DNA of 64,000 bases from CAIVVT01 sp963838205 (GCA_963838205.1 CAWIQF010000026.1:1-64000); one strand, 5' to 3'. Counted from the stretch's first letter, positions 7,438 through 15,758 are shown. Program-made: numbers and translations. Notes: generated by a model not told the origin, from the sequence alone.

Positions 7438-9075
7438 TTACAGCGATCGCCGCACAATTTCCTGGGCCTCGGAGACGAGCAAGTTCAGGTGCTCGGGGCT
7501 GACGAAGCTTTCCGCGTAGAGTTTGTAGATGTCTTCTGTGCCGGAGGGGCGCGCGGCAAACCAGCCGTTCTTCGTGGTGACCTTCAGGCCGCCGATTGGG
7601 GCATCGTTGCCGGGTGCACGGGTGAGCTTCGCGATGATCGGATCACCGGCCATCTCGGAGGCGCTGACATCCTGCGCCGAGAGTCTCTTCAGTTTTTCCT
7701 TCTGGTTCGGCGTCGCCGCGGCGTCAATGCGCGTATAGTACGACTGGCCGAACTGCGCCGTGATTGCGCGGTAATGTTCGCCCGGGTCCTGGCCCGTGAC
7801 GGCGGTGATTTCAGCGGCCAGAAGGCCCATGATGAGCCCGTCCTTATCAGTCGTCCAGACAGTCCCGTCCTGCCGCAGAAAACTCGCGCCCGCACTCTCC
7901 TCGCCGCCGAAGCAGACGGTACCGTCGAACAGCCCCGGCGCGAACCACTTAAAGCCGACGGGGACCTCATAGACTGCACGTTGGAGCGACGTCCCCACAC
8001 GGTCGATCAGCGCGCTGGAAACCAGCGTCTTGCCGATCTTGACCGCATCCTTCCATTGCTTGCGATACGTCACCAGATAGCGGATGGCAACGCATAGATA
8101 CTGGTTTGGGTTCATCAAGCCCGCGCTGCGGGTCACAATGCCGTGACGGTCGGCGTCGGGATCGTTGCCGAAGGCGATGTCGAAATCGTCCTTCAGCCGC
8201 ACGAGACTGGCCATGGCGTAAGGGCTCGAGCAATCCATCCGGATCTGGCCGTCGTGATCCAGCGTCATGAAGGCGAAGCGCGGGTCAACGACGGGGTTGA
8301 CGACGCGCAGGTCGAGGCCGTAGAACTCGGCAACCGGCGCCCAGTAGTGGACCGCGGCGCCGCCGAGCGGATCGACTCCGATCTTCAAGCCGGCCGCCCG
8401 GATTGCCGCGAGATCGACGACGTTGGCCAGGTCCCGAACGTAATCAACGGCGAAGTCCTGCACATGGGTCGTCGGGGCGCCGATGGCGCGCTCGTAAGTG
8501 ACGCGTCTCACCTGGCGGTTGGCCGCGCGCAAGAGTTCATTGGCCCGGTCCTGCACCCAGTCCGTGATATCCGTGTCCGCCGGGCCGCCGTTGGGCGGGT
8601 TGTATTTGAAGCCGCCATCGGCCGGCGGATTATGCGAAGGCGTAATCACGACGCCATCCGCCAAACCGGTGCTGCGGCCGCGGTTGTGCACCAGGATCGC
8701 GCGGGAGATTGCGGGTGTCGGCGTGTAACCGTTATTCGATTGGATGACCGTATCCACGCCATTGGCGGCGAACACTTCGAGCGCCGTCCGCTGGGCGGGG
8801 GCGGAGAGCGCGTGCGTGTCCTGGCCCATATAAAGCGGACCGTCGATTCGGTTTGAGGCTCGATATTCGCAGATGGCCTGCGTGATGGCAAGAATGTGCG
8901 CTTCGGTGAAGCTCGCATCCAGCGATGTGCCGCGATGACCGCTGGTTCCGAAGCTGACGCGTTGGCTCGCGTCTTCCATGTCAGGCGTCTTTTCGTAGAA
9001 GGCGCGAACGAGCGCCGCCACGTCAATCAGCGATTCTGCGGGAGCCGGTTTCCCGGCCAGCGGACTAAGTGCCAT
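7438..9075 (-). CDS. pgm: Phosphoglucomutase, alpha-D-glucose phosphate-specific
   Basis: This enzyme interconverts glucose 1-phosphate and glucose 6-phosphate in the cytoplasm. The 545 residues match the usual bacterial length (about 546). Key motifs are all present: SFGTSGHRG near residues 41-49, the phosphoserine loop TPSHNPP with S147, the metal loop GNDPDADRHG (D305, D307, D309), the sugar-binding GGEESAG (390-396) and the phosphate-binding RPSGTED (509-515). It lies 14 bases downstream of the PduT-like gene and probably shares its mRNA. That pairing is unusual, because the gene is normally found with glycogen or envelope-sugar genes. A second sugar-phosphate enzyme, pgi, is encoded at 55.6 kb. 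Confidence 0.95.
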   Translation of the reverse strand: MALSPLAGKPAPAESLIDVAALVRAFYEKTPDMEDASQRVSFGTSGHRGTSLDASFTEAHILAITQAICEYRASNRIDGPLYMGQDTHALSAPAQRTALEVFAANGVDTVIQSNNGYTPTPAISRAILVHNRGRSTGLADGVVITPSHNPPADGGFKYNPPNGGPADTDITDWVQDRANELLRAANRQVRRVTYERAIGAPTTHVQDFAVDYVRDLANVVDLAAIRAAGLKIGVDPLGGAAVHYWAPVAEFYGLDLRVVNPVVDPRFAFMTLDHDGQIRMDCSSPYAMASLVRLKDDFDIAFGNDPDADRHGIVTRSAGLMNPNQYLCVAIRYLVTYRKQWKDAVKIGKTLVSSALIDRVGTSLQRAVYEVPVGFKWFAPGLFDGTVCFGGEESAGASFLRQDGTVWTTDKDGLIMGLLAAEITAVTGQDPGEHYRAITAQFGQSYYTRIDAAATPNQKEKLKRLSAQDVSASEMAGDPIIAKLTRAPGNDAPIGGLKVTTKNGWFAARPSGTEDIYKLYAESFVSPEHLNLLVSEAQEIVRRSL

Positions 9076-9089
9076 GGCGGTTGGAGTGC

Positions 9090-9641
9090 TCAGATCATCT
9101 CATGCAGTAGTTCGGGACGAGGATTCGGGATAAGGACCTTGTTCACTAGCAGGCCCTTGCGGCCGACCGCCTGCGCCCCGGCCTCGAGCGCGCTGCGGAC
9201 TGCCGAGACGCTGCCGGTGATGGTCGCGAAAGCCTTGCCTCCGAGAGCCATCGCGAGCCGGACCTCGACCAAATGTACGTTGGCTGCTTTGGCCATGGCG
9301 TCCGCTCCTTCGATGAGACTCGCGACTGAGAATGCCTCGAGAATACCCAGCGATTCGAGGGCTTCCGCGTGCGAGATGCCGGCCAGGGCGGGGAACAGAC
9401 TCTCGTGCACATTGGGAATGATGAAGGTGTCCACCAGCGAAAAATCGCCCGTCGATTGTCCGGTGCGCACGGCCGCTTCCACGTCACCCACGTTGCCTCG
9501 CACCAGCACCATGTACTTGCCGCTGCAAATGGTCCGCGCGAGGACGAGTTCCACGTCCGCGGCCTTGAGCATCGCATCCGTCACGGCAAAACCCGCCGCA
9601 ATACTCGATAATTCGATCAAACCCAGTGAGTTATTCGCCAA
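9090..9641 (-). CDS. pduT: Bacterial microcompartment shell protein, PduT-like (tandem BMC)
   Basis: This encodes 183 residues made of two BMC domains in tandem: SLGLIELSSIAAGFAVTDAML and onward (residues 5-90), and ALESLGILEAFSVASLIEGAD (about 93-175). Such proteins form pseudohexameric trimers in the shell of bacterial microcompartments. The loop ARTICSGKY carries Cys39, equivalent to the PduT cysteine that binds a 4Fe-4S cluster at the trimer pore, so an electron-conducting pore is likely. It sits 35 bases after the PduS-like gene and 14 bases before pgm. No other shell protein (BMC-H or BMC-P) or signature enzyme lies in the window, so this is a satellite locus of a compartment encoded elsewhere. 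Confidence 0.93.
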   Translation of the reverse strand: MANNSLGLIELSSIAAGFAVTDAMLKAADVELVLARTICSGKYMVLVRGNVGDVEAAVRTGQSTGDFSLVDTFIIPNVHESLFPALAGISHAEALESLGILEAFSVASLIEGADAMAKAANVHLVEVRLAMALGGKAFATITGSVSAVRSALEAGAQAVGRKGLLVNKVLIPNPRPELLHEMI

Positions 9642-9652
9642 AAAGCGCTCCT

Positions 9653-9702
9653 AATTACGCCTCAATTACCACGAAATTATGCCTCAATTTCCACGAAATC
9701 CG
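9653..9702. repeat. AATT core repeated every 11 bases, with 22-base duplication of the pduS end
   Basis: AATT occurs at 9653, 9664, 9675, 9686 and (as AAT) 9697, exactly 11 bases apart. In the gene direction the last codons and stop of pduS (9677-9698) are repeated as a 22-base unit at 9655-9676 with two mismatches, so the unit pair equals two 11-base turns. The second copy is not translated. It lies in the 35-base gap before the PduT-like gene. Confidence 0.7.
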
Positions 9703-11002
9703 CGGTCACTTTTATCACTCGACCGCCGATGCTCGCGTGGATATCGGCTCCCAGCGCGCCGGCGTCCATTTTCGCCACCGCCGTGCCGGCTTGCACGCGT
9801 TCCCCTTCGGAGACGACAGGTTTCGCGGCGACGCCCGCGTGCTGTTTAGTCAGAAGTCTCACGCGAGCCGGCTCGGGTCCCTGCGCCTTCAGCGGAGTGC
9901 GCGCGTCATAACGATCCACGGCCAGACGCTGCCGCAGCATGGCCTGCGGCACGCGCCGGTACTCCTTCATCGGATGGACCCGCACTGGCTTGTCCTGCTG
10001 GAAACGAATGCCCGCTGCTCGCAAATCGTCTTTCGCCGCGTCGCACGCCTCCTTCGGATAAAGGTCTTCGGGGCAGGCGTAGAGCGTGCACAACCCGCAG
10101 GCGCAGCACAGCGCGCCGGATTGATTCCAGTTGTCCTTGCCGGCGAGTGAGAATCCGAGGCTGCGCATCACGCGGTGCGGTTGCACGTCGTAACCTAGCA
10201 GATAACGCGGGCAGAATTCGGTGCAATAGCTGCACTGGTCGCAGGCCGAGCGCCCGATCCGTTCCATTTGCTCCACAGGCCGGCTCTTGCGCTGCACCAG
10301 CGGATGATCTTTCGGCAAAACAATCAGCCCGCAGGTGGTCTTGGTGACAACACCCGAGAGATCGAAGGTCAGCGTGCCCATCATCAGGCCGCTGACAAAG
10401 ATGCCGATTTCTTCCGAAGTAGCGCCCCCCGCGGCGGCCAGCAAATCGGCGAAACTCGCGCCGACCGGAACCCAGAAACTGCACGGCTTTTTGACGGCGC
10501 CGTTGATGGATACGAATTTGTGTGTGACCGGCCGACCCTGAGCGGCGCGCTCCACGTTAACCAGCGTTTCAACGTTGTTCACGACGCAGCCGACCTGCAG
10601 AGGGATGCCGCCGGCCGGAATCAGGCGCCCGGTTGCCGCGTAGACCAGTTCGTATTCATCGCCCGAGGGATAGAAGTCGCCCAGCAGGCAGAAGCTGAAG
10701 CCTGCCTGGTCGGCGTAGGGCCTCAGCGCTTCGATCGCTTCGCTGTTCTTCTCTTTGACGCCAAGAATCGACTTCTGCGCACCCGTCGAATCGGCCATGC
10801 GCCTGAGCCCAGCTATGACTTCGGCCGGATGATGCCGCATCAGCTCGAAATCCTTATGCAGCAGTGGCTCGCACTCCGCGCCGTTCGCGAGCACTAATTC
10901 GGCACGCGCCGCGGCCTTGACAGACGTGGGGAAACCGGCGCCGCCGGCGCCCACAACGCCCATCGTGCGCAGGGTATCGACCAGGTTTGCGATAGCAGGC
11001 AT
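9677..11002 (-). CDS. pduS: PduS-like (RnfC-like) flavin/Fe-S electron-transfer protein
   Basis: This encodes 441 residues, close to PduS (about 450). The N-terminal part has the RnfC/Nqo1-like NADH and FMN region (GVVGAGGAGFPTSVK at 15-29; NGAECEPLL at 40-48; IPAGGIPLQVGCVVNNVETL at 128-147). Two ferredoxin-type cysteine groups follow: C254, C257, C260, C264 and C299/C302/C305/C310. A C-terminal lipoyl-like/SLBB part (VSEGERVQAGTAVAKMD and IGGRVIKV) ends the protein. In propanediol microcompartments PduS passes electrons to cobalamin and binds PduT, which is encoded next. The pair therefore forms a redox conduit across a compartment shell. No cobalamin enzyme is nearby, so the acceptor here is unknown. 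Confidence 0.92.
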   Translation of the reverse strand: MPAIANLVDTLRTMGVVGAGGAGFPTSVKAAARAELVLANGAECEPLLHKDFELMRHHPAEVIAGLRRMADSTGAQKSILGVKEKNSEAIEALRPYADQAGFSFCLLGDFYPSGDEYELVYAATGRLIPAGGIPLQVGCVVNNVETLVNVERAAQGRPVTHKFVSINGAVKKPCSFWVPVGASFADLLAAAGGATSEEIGIFVSGLMMGTLTFDLSGVVTKTTCGLIVLPKDHPLVQRKSRPVEQMERIGRSACDQCSYCTEFCPRYLLGYDVQPHRVMRSLGFSLAGKDNWNQSGALCCACGLCTLYACPEDLYPKEACDAAKDDLRAAGIRFQQDKPVRVHPMKEYRRVPQAMLRQRLAVDRYDARTPLKAQGPEPARVRLLTKQHAGVAAKPVVSEGERVQAGTAVAKMDAGALGADIHASIGGRVIKVTADFVEIEA

Positions 11003-11195
11003 CCCCTCAGGCCAGCTTAGCGCAGCCTTCGGCTTCGCAGGCGGGAGATGCGATCGAGCAGCGGGGGGCGAACTCAGCGGCGCGCAGATGGGCGCGTTCT
11101 CAGGGCGCTCTTCCTGCCGTGGCCGAACATCGGCTCGGAGCCGCGTCTTAGCTGCGCGATGTTATTCTGAGGTCATCGCATTCCTCACTTTCCCA

Positions 11196-12416
11196 ATGAG
11201 TTCCGCTTCAGAAACATTGCCCCGAGTAAGGCCCGTTCGGACCGTTGTCCGCGACGGCGCGGTGGCTCTGACGCTGTTCTCGATCGGGCATTTTCTGGTC
11301 GATATCTACAGCGGTTCGATGGGCATTTTCCAGCCTCTGCTATTGAACCGGCTTGGGATATCGCTCACCCAGGCGGGTCTGCTGGGCGGACTGCTGGCGT
11401 TTTCAGCTTCCATCACGCAACCGCTCTACGGCTACCTGTCAGACCGTTACAGATCCCGCCTGTTTTCCGCCCTTGCTCCGGCGGTGGCTGGCGTTTTCAT
11501 CGCCTTACTGGGCGCGTCACCGAACTACCGTTCGGCTTTGCTTTTCGCAGCTCTGGGCGGTGTCGGAGTAGCCAGCTTTCACCCGCAAGCCTCGGCCTGG
11601 GCAGCCGTCGGGATGAAGAGGAATCGTGCGCGCTGGATGTCTGTCTTCATCACCTCCGGTACGCTTGGAATCGCGCTTTCGCCGGCCTTCTATTCGACCT
11701 TTGTCGGCATTTTCGGTTTTCGGAGAATCCTCTGGACGGCATTGCCCGGCATTCTGATTTCGATCGCCTTGCTGGCCTGGGTGCGCCCGCCGGAAGAGGG
11801 GCATCGTCGCAGCCGGGCCTTCGATTGGGCGCCATTCCGCGCGGTCTGGCGGCCCATGACAATCCTCTATTGCGGCGTTTTCTTCCGCTCCGCCGTGCAA
11901 GTCACTTACGCGCAATTCCTGGCACTGTATCTGTACCGCGAACGCGGCTACCCGCTCGCCGCGGCCGCGTGGGCGTTGACGCTCTACCTGACGGCCGGCG
12001 CCATCGGCGGTTTCGCCGGCGGTTATATTGCGGACCGCTTCGGGGCGCGGCGGGTGATCCTATTGTCCTTCGCGCTGTCGGTGCCGTTCATGGTGGTGTT
12101 CTTCCTGACCAACGGCTGGTGGTCCGTTCCGTCGCTCGCTCTGGGCGGATTGATTCTGCTTTTCACCATCCCGGTAAACGTCGTGGTCGCACAGGACCTG
12201 GCGCCCACTCAGGCGGGGACCGTGTCGGCGTTTCTGATGGGCTTTGCGTGGGGCGCCGCCGGGTTGATTTTCATCCCGCTGACGGGCTGGGTCGCGCAGC
12301 GCACGTCCCTGCACACGGCCCTCTTCGCGCTGCTCATATTCCCGCTCCTCGGCTGGTGGCTGGCCCACTACTTGCCGCATGAGCTAGGCCGGCGGAAGGA
12401 GGGCGCGCCAGTATGA
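11196..12416 (+). CDS. MFS transporter, fosmidomycin-resistance (FSR) type
   Basis: About 406 residues with twelve hydrophobic segments. The frame is open from 10917, but the upstream part is antisense to the PduS gene; the Met at 11196 (MSSASETLPRVRPVRTVVRD) gives a short basic N-terminus before the first helix. FSR-like traits are SIGHFLVDIYSGSMGIFQPLL in helix 1, the loop LSDRYRSR between helices 2 and 3, and ADRFGARRVI in the second half. Known relatives export fosmidomycin and other small polar drugs. The stop overlaps the queC start by ATGA, so translation is probably coupled, and transport of a 7-deazaguanine compound is a possible but unproven role. The promoter must lie in the gap after 11,002. 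Confidence 0.8.
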   Translation: MSSASETLPRVRPVRTVVRDGAVALTLFSIGHFLVDIYSGSMGIFQPLLLNRLGISLTQAGLLGGLLAFSASITQPLYGYLSDRYRSRLFSALAPAVAGVFIALLGASPNYRSALLFAALGGVGVASFHPQASAWAAVGMKRNRARWMSVFITSGTLGIALSPAFYSTFVGIFGFRRILWTALPGILISIALLAWVRPPEEGHRRSRAFDWAPFRAVWRPMTILYCGVFFRSAVQVTYAQFLALYLYRERGYPLAAAAWALTLYLTAGAIGGFAGGYIADRFGARRVILLSFALSVPFMVVFFLTNGWWSVPSLALGGLILLFTIPVNVVVAQDLAPTQAGTVSAFLMGFAWGAAGLIFIPLTGWVAQRTSLHTALFALLIFPLLGWWLAHYLPHELGRRKEGAPV

Positions 12417-13099
12417 AGCCTGCCGTCTGCCTGCTTTCCGGTGGGCTCGACTCGGCCACTGCGCTGGCTTTCGCCCGCCGCGACGGTTTCGCCTGCTATG
12501 CGCTGAGCTTCGATTATGGTCAGCGCCATCGCATCGAATTGGAAGCCGCGGCGCGCGTCGCCCGCTCCCTCGGCGCAGTGGAACACAAGACCGTCGTGAT
12601 CGACCTGCGCCTGTTCGGCGGTTCGGCGCTGACAGCCGATATCGACGTGCCCAAGGACCGGCCGGCGTCCGCGATGACGCACGGCATCCCCATCACATAC
12701 GTCCCCGCGCGCAACACGATCTTCCTGTCCTTCGCTCTGGCCTGGGCCGAGGTCCTGGCTTGTTCGGATATCTTCATCGGCGTTAACGCCGTCGATTACT
12801 CGGGTTATCCGGATTGCCGTCCGGACTACATCCTGGCCTTCGAACGCATGGCGAATCTCGCCACCAGAGCCGGCGTCGAGGGCGCGCAGAAGCTGACCAT
12901 TCATACGCCGCTGATCGCCTGCTCCAAGGCGGAGATCATTCGCGCCGGGCTCGCGCTGGGCGTCGATTATTCGCTGACGCACAGTTGCTACGACCCCGCC
13001 GCGGACGGGCGCGCGTGCGGCCATTGTGACTCCTGTCTGCTCCGGGTGGCCGGGTTTGCGGCTGCGGGAGCCGTCGACCCGTTGCCTTATCGACAATGA
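12413..13099 (+). CDS. queC: 7-cyano-7-deazaguanine synthase
   Basis: This enzyme makes preQ0 from 7-carboxy-7-deazaguanine, ammonia and ATP, in the queuosine tRNA-modification pathway. The 228 residues carry the PP-loop SGGLDSATA (residues 9-17), the conserved SFDYGQRHR (32-40), VPARNTIFLS (98-106), GVNAVDYSGYPDCRPDY (123-139) and the C-terminal zinc site C192, C202, C205, C208. It starts inside the MFS stop codon (ATGA) and its own stop overlaps the queE start the same way, so the three genes are translated as a unit. Other pathway genes (queD, folE) are not in the window. Confidence 0.96.
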   Translation: MKPAVCLLSGGLDSATALAFARRDGFACYALSFDYGQRHRIELEAAARVARSLGAVEHKTVVIDLRLFGGSALTADIDVPKDRPASAMTHGIPITYVPARNTIFLSFALAWAEVLACSDIFIGVNAVDYSGYPDCRPDYILAFERMANLATRAGVEGAQKLTIHTPLIACSKAEIIRAGLALGVDYSLTHSCYDPAADGRACGHCDSCLLRVAGFAAAGAVDPLPYRQ

Positions 13100-13773
13100 A
13101 AATCGCCGAACTCTTCGCGTCGATTCAGGGCGAGGGGCTGCTGACCGGCGTGCCGTCGCTGTTCATTCGAACTTCCGGGTGCAATCTGCGCTGCGCCTGG
13201 TGCGACACGCCGTATACGTCCTGGCGGAGCGAAGGCGAGGAGCGGACACTCGACGGCATCATGGAATGGGTGCGCGGCTATCCGCGATTCAGGCATGCGG
13301 TCCTGACCGGCGGCGAGCCGATGATCTTTCCAGAGGTCGTCCCGCTGTCGAAGGAATTGAAGCAGGCCGGTTTCCACGTCACAATCGAAACGGCGGCCAC
13401 GGTATTCCAACCTGCGGCATGCGACCTGATGAGCCTTTCGCCGAAGCTGGCCAACTCGACGCCCGGCGACCGTGTGTGGGGGCCGCGCCACGAACAGCGG
13501 CGCCTGCAGCCGGAGGTCCTGCGCAGGCTCACGTCGGAGTACGATTATCAGTTGAAATTCGTCGTGCAGTCACCCGGCGATCTGGTCGAAATTCAAGCCA
13601 TTCAGGCGCTTTGCGGCGCATCGGACGAGAAGATTCTGCTGATGCCGGAAGGGATCGACGGGCCCACGCTCGAGCAGCGCTCGGCGTGGCTCGTCGAGCT
13701 GTGCAAACAGCACGGCTACCGTTTTACGCCGCGTCTGCATATCCTGCTATATGGTCAGCGCCGCGGCGTGTGA
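13096..13773 (+). CDS. queE: 7-carboxy-7-deazaguanine synthase (radical SAM)
   Basis: This catalyses the radical-SAM ring contraction of 6-carboxytetrahydropterin to 7-carboxy-7-deazaguanine, the step before QueC. It is 225 residues long. The cluster-binding cysteines are C29, C33 and C36 in CNLRCAWCDTP, the standard CxxxCxxC; SIQGEG (9-14) precedes them and TGGEP follows for SAM binding. SLSPKLANSTP and LMPEGID are further QueE-like substrate-site blocks. The ATGA overlap with queC confirms the start. NikR begins 34 bases downstream and may be on the same transcript. Confidence 0.95.
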   Translation: MKIAELFASIQGEGLLTGVPSLFIRTSGCNLRCAWCDTPYTSWRSEGEERTLDGIMEWVRGYPRFRHAVLTGGEPMIFPEVVPLSKELKQAGFHVTIETAATVFQPAACDLMSLSPKLANSTPGDRVWGPRHEQRRLQPEVLRRLTSEYDYQLKFVVQSPGDLVEIQAIQALCGASDEKILLMPEGIDGPTLEQRSAWLVELCKQHGYRFTPRLHILLYGQRRGV

Positions 13774-13807
13774 TCGCGCACGCGGCTTGGGCAACGGGGG
13801 AATCCAC

Positions 13808-14242
13808 ATGTCTTCAGCACCGCACGGCAAGGAGCTCGATCGGATCGGCGTTGCCATCGACGCCGGTCTGCTGACTAAGTTCGACGAACTGATTGCGCGC
13901 CGCGGCTACACCAACCGCTCGGAAGCATTTCGCGACCTGATCCGGGCGGAGCTGATCAAGGAGGCGGCCGACCAGCCTTCGGGTCAAGTCACCGGAACCA
14001 TTACGCTGCTCTATGACCACCGCGTCCGCCTGCTCAACGCGAAACTGACGGGCCTGCAACACGACTTCCACCACCACATTCTCTCCACGTTGCACGTCCA
14101 CCTGGACCACGACAATTGCCTGGAAGTCATCGTGGTCAAGGGCGAGGCCGGGGATGTGCGGAAACTGGCCGACCGCTTGATCGCCACTCGCGGCGTGAAG
14201 CATGGGCGGCTGGTCCTATCGGGGATCGGGCCGGAGTTGTGA
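13808..14242 (+). CDS. nikR: Nickel-responsive repressor NikR
   Basis: A 144-residue ribbon-helix-helix/ACT-type metal regulator. RIGVAIDAGLLTKFDELIA (residues 12-30) is the DNA-binding ribbon-helix-helix; the C-terminal domain carries the full high-affinity nickel site H85, H96, H98 and C104 in HDFHHH and LHVHLDHDNCLE, matching E. coli NikR H76, H87, H89 and C95. A GGGGGA element precedes the Met at 13808. NikR normally controls nickel uptake or nickel enzymes, none of which are in the window, so its location at the end of a queuosine operon is odd. It may act on a distant target or, if it binds nearby, on this operon. Confidence 0.94.
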   Translation: MSSAPHGKELDRIGVAIDAGLLTKFDELIARRGYTNRSEAFRDLIRAELIKEAADQPSGQVTGTITLLYDHRVRLLNAKLTGLQHDFHHHILSTLHVHLDHDNCLEVIVVKGEAGDVRKLADRLIATRGVKHGRLVLSGIGPEL

Positions 14243-14444
14243 TCGCCGAAGGTTGAATGGCTGCGTTTTTCCCGCATTGAAAGTCCGGTGGTGATGCCCC
14301 CGCGCAACGCGTGTGGCTGTGCGCCCGCGCTGAGAGGGCCATCGATTTCCCCGGTAAAGTGGGTTAGCGTTGTAGCTTCCCGCCCGGCCACGCTGTACAA
14401 TCACCCTATCTGTGTGAGGAGAAGTCGCTTGGGGAGGTCTATCC

Positions 14445-15095
14445 ATGTTCTGTTCGAAGTGTGGCCATCAGCTTGATGCGGCAGTCGCTTTCTGCACCGC
14501 GTGTGGAGCGCCCACCGCCGGCGGCTCCGCGCCAGGACCAGCCGCCCCGCCGTATGTGCCACCCCCACCGCCGGCGCAATCCTACGATCCCGCGCCGCCC
14601 TACGCACCGGCACCGCCCTATGCACCGGCTCTGCCTTACGCGAGCTGGGGCGACCGGGCGCTAGGCTACATCATCGACAGCCTATTCGTCCTGGGCGTGA
14701 TGATCCTGCTCTATGCGGTTCTCGGCTCGTTCTTCCTGGCCACCGTGGGGTTCAGCCGTTCCGACTCCTTCGGGGGTGGAATGTGCTGCCTGGGCCTCAT
14801 CCTGTTCCCCGTCTCGACTCTCCTGGTCGGCTTGTACAACCGCGTGTATCTCGTGAGCCAACGCGGCTACTCCATTGGTCAAGGAGTCATGAAGCTGAAG
14901 GTGATCGACGCGCACGGCCGTTTGCTCTCTCAGGGCACCGCTCTGATCCGGCTGGTGGTTCACGCCGCTTTCGGGCTGGTTCCCTTGCTGCCGTTGCTCG
15001 ATCTGCTGTGGCCGCTGTGGGACGATCCGTACCGCCAGACGCTGCACGACAAAGCAGTCAGCTGTTATGTGATCTACAACCGGGATGTTCGCTAG
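14445..15095 (+). CDS. Zinc-ribbon RDD-family membrane protein
   Basis: This encodes 216 residues. The N-terminus is a zinc ribbon (CSKC and CTAC, residues 3-6 and 17-20), followed by a Pro/Ala/Tyr-rich linker with repeated PPYAPAP units (about 30-65). The rest is an RDD domain: WGDRALGYIIDSLFVLGVMILLYAV, then a second helix LGLILFPVSTLLVGLYN, GYSIGQGVMKLKVIDAHG, and a final helix pair ending DPYRQTLHDKAVSCYVI. RDD proteins are poorly characterised membrane proteins, some linked to ion or small-molecule transport. GAGG elements precede the ATG. A larger protein of the same architecture is encoded at 57,250-58,230. The next gene overlaps its end by 11 bases. Confidence 0.85.
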   Translation: MFCSKCGHQLDAAVAFCTACGAPTAGGSAPGPAAPPYVPPPPPAQSYDPAPPYAPAPPYAPALPYASWGDRALGYIIDSLFVLGVMILLYAVLGSFFLATVGFSRSDSFGGGMCCLGLILFPVSTLLVGLYNRVYLVSQRGYSIGQGVMKLKVIDAHGRLLSQGTALIRLVVHAAFGLVPLLPLLDLLWPLWDDPYRQTLHDKAVSCYVIYNRDVR

Positions 15096-15549
15096 CTCAC
15101 ACGCGGCCGTCCGCCGCGGCAGCGCAGCGTTAACGGTGGGCTGTCTGCTGATCCTCAGCGTAGCCGCCTTGCGCCTGTTGTTCGACGCCGATGAGCAGCA
15201 GACCCGGTTTCTCGGCCGCCCGGTCGGGACGGCGTGCTGGTTCAAAGCGCGCTTCGGCGTCCCGTGTCCCAACTGCGGCATGAGTCGCAGCGCGATACTT
15301 GCGTCGCGCGGCGAAATCCTGCGCGCTACGCGAATCGCTCCGGGCGGAGCGGCGCTGGTGATCTGCCTTCTGGCGGTAGGCGCAGGCGTCGCGAGCCTGG
15401 GGGCGATTCAACGCTGGGGCCGCGCGGCGCAAGTTCTGCGCGCGCAGTCCGCCGTGCGCGTGGTTGTGATCTCCTGCGGCGTCGTGGCTGCAAGCGTGTG
15501 GATTGGCGGGTGGATGGTGGAAGTGGCGCGCTGTCTCAGGCAACGTTGA
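15085..15549 (+). CDS. DUF2752 membrane protein
   Basis: A 154-residue protein with three hydrophobic segments (ALTVGCLLILSVAALRLLF; GGAALVICLLAVGAGVASL; VRVVVISCGVVAASVWIGGW). Between the first two lies FGVPCPNCGMSRSA, the hallmark CxxCGxxR of DUF2752, probably at the membrane surface. Function of the family is unknown; members often lie beside RDD or TM2-type genes, as here, where it overlaps the RDD gene by 11 bases. The start MFASSHAAVRRG places basic residues before the first helix, consistent with an N-in topology. Confidence 0.85.
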   Translation: MFASSHAAVRRGSAALTVGCLLILSVAALRLLFDADEQQTRFLGRPVGTACWFKARFGVPCPNCGMSRSAILASRGEILRATRIAPGGAALVICLLAVGAGVASLGAIQRWGRAAQVLRAQSAVRVVVISCGVVAASVWIGGWMVEVARCLRQR

Positions 15550-15626
15550 AAAGCGTGGCCCTTAACGCGCGCAACCGGCGGGCAGGAAGTTAACGAATTA
15601 ACCTGAAACTCACGCCTGCGGCGACG

Positions 15627-15758
15627 TCACTCGGCCGGCTTGGCGGTGGCCTTCTTGGCCGCGGCCTGCGCCGAGAGAGCGCGGGACTTCAGTCTGCGCT
15701 GCGACCGACGCTTCTTCAGTTTGTCGGTTCGCGCTTTGTCTCCGTTACGTGCTGACAT
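15627..15758 (-). CDS. Very short basic protein (MSARNGDKAR type)
   Basis: A 43-residue frame on the minus strand: MSARNGDKARTDKLKKRRSQ, then more Arg and Lys, ending in an Ala/Lys tail (AAAKKATAKPAE). It has fourteen Lys or Arg residues and no Cys, aromatic or hydrophobic core, so it is probably disordered and may bind nucleic acid. From memory, short proteins with this opening are common in acidobacterial genomes and usually lack a function. It stands alone between two plus-strand genes and the fabG gene, with its own upstream region. Its length puts it below many gene-calling limits. Confidence 0.6.
   Translation of the reverse strand: MSARNGDKARTDKLKKRRSQRRLKSRALSAQAAAKKATAKPAE

Noticed and set aside
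10917..11195. Longer start for the MFS transporter
   Set aside because: The extra 93 codons overlap the PduS-like gene on the other strand and encode no membrane or signal sequence.
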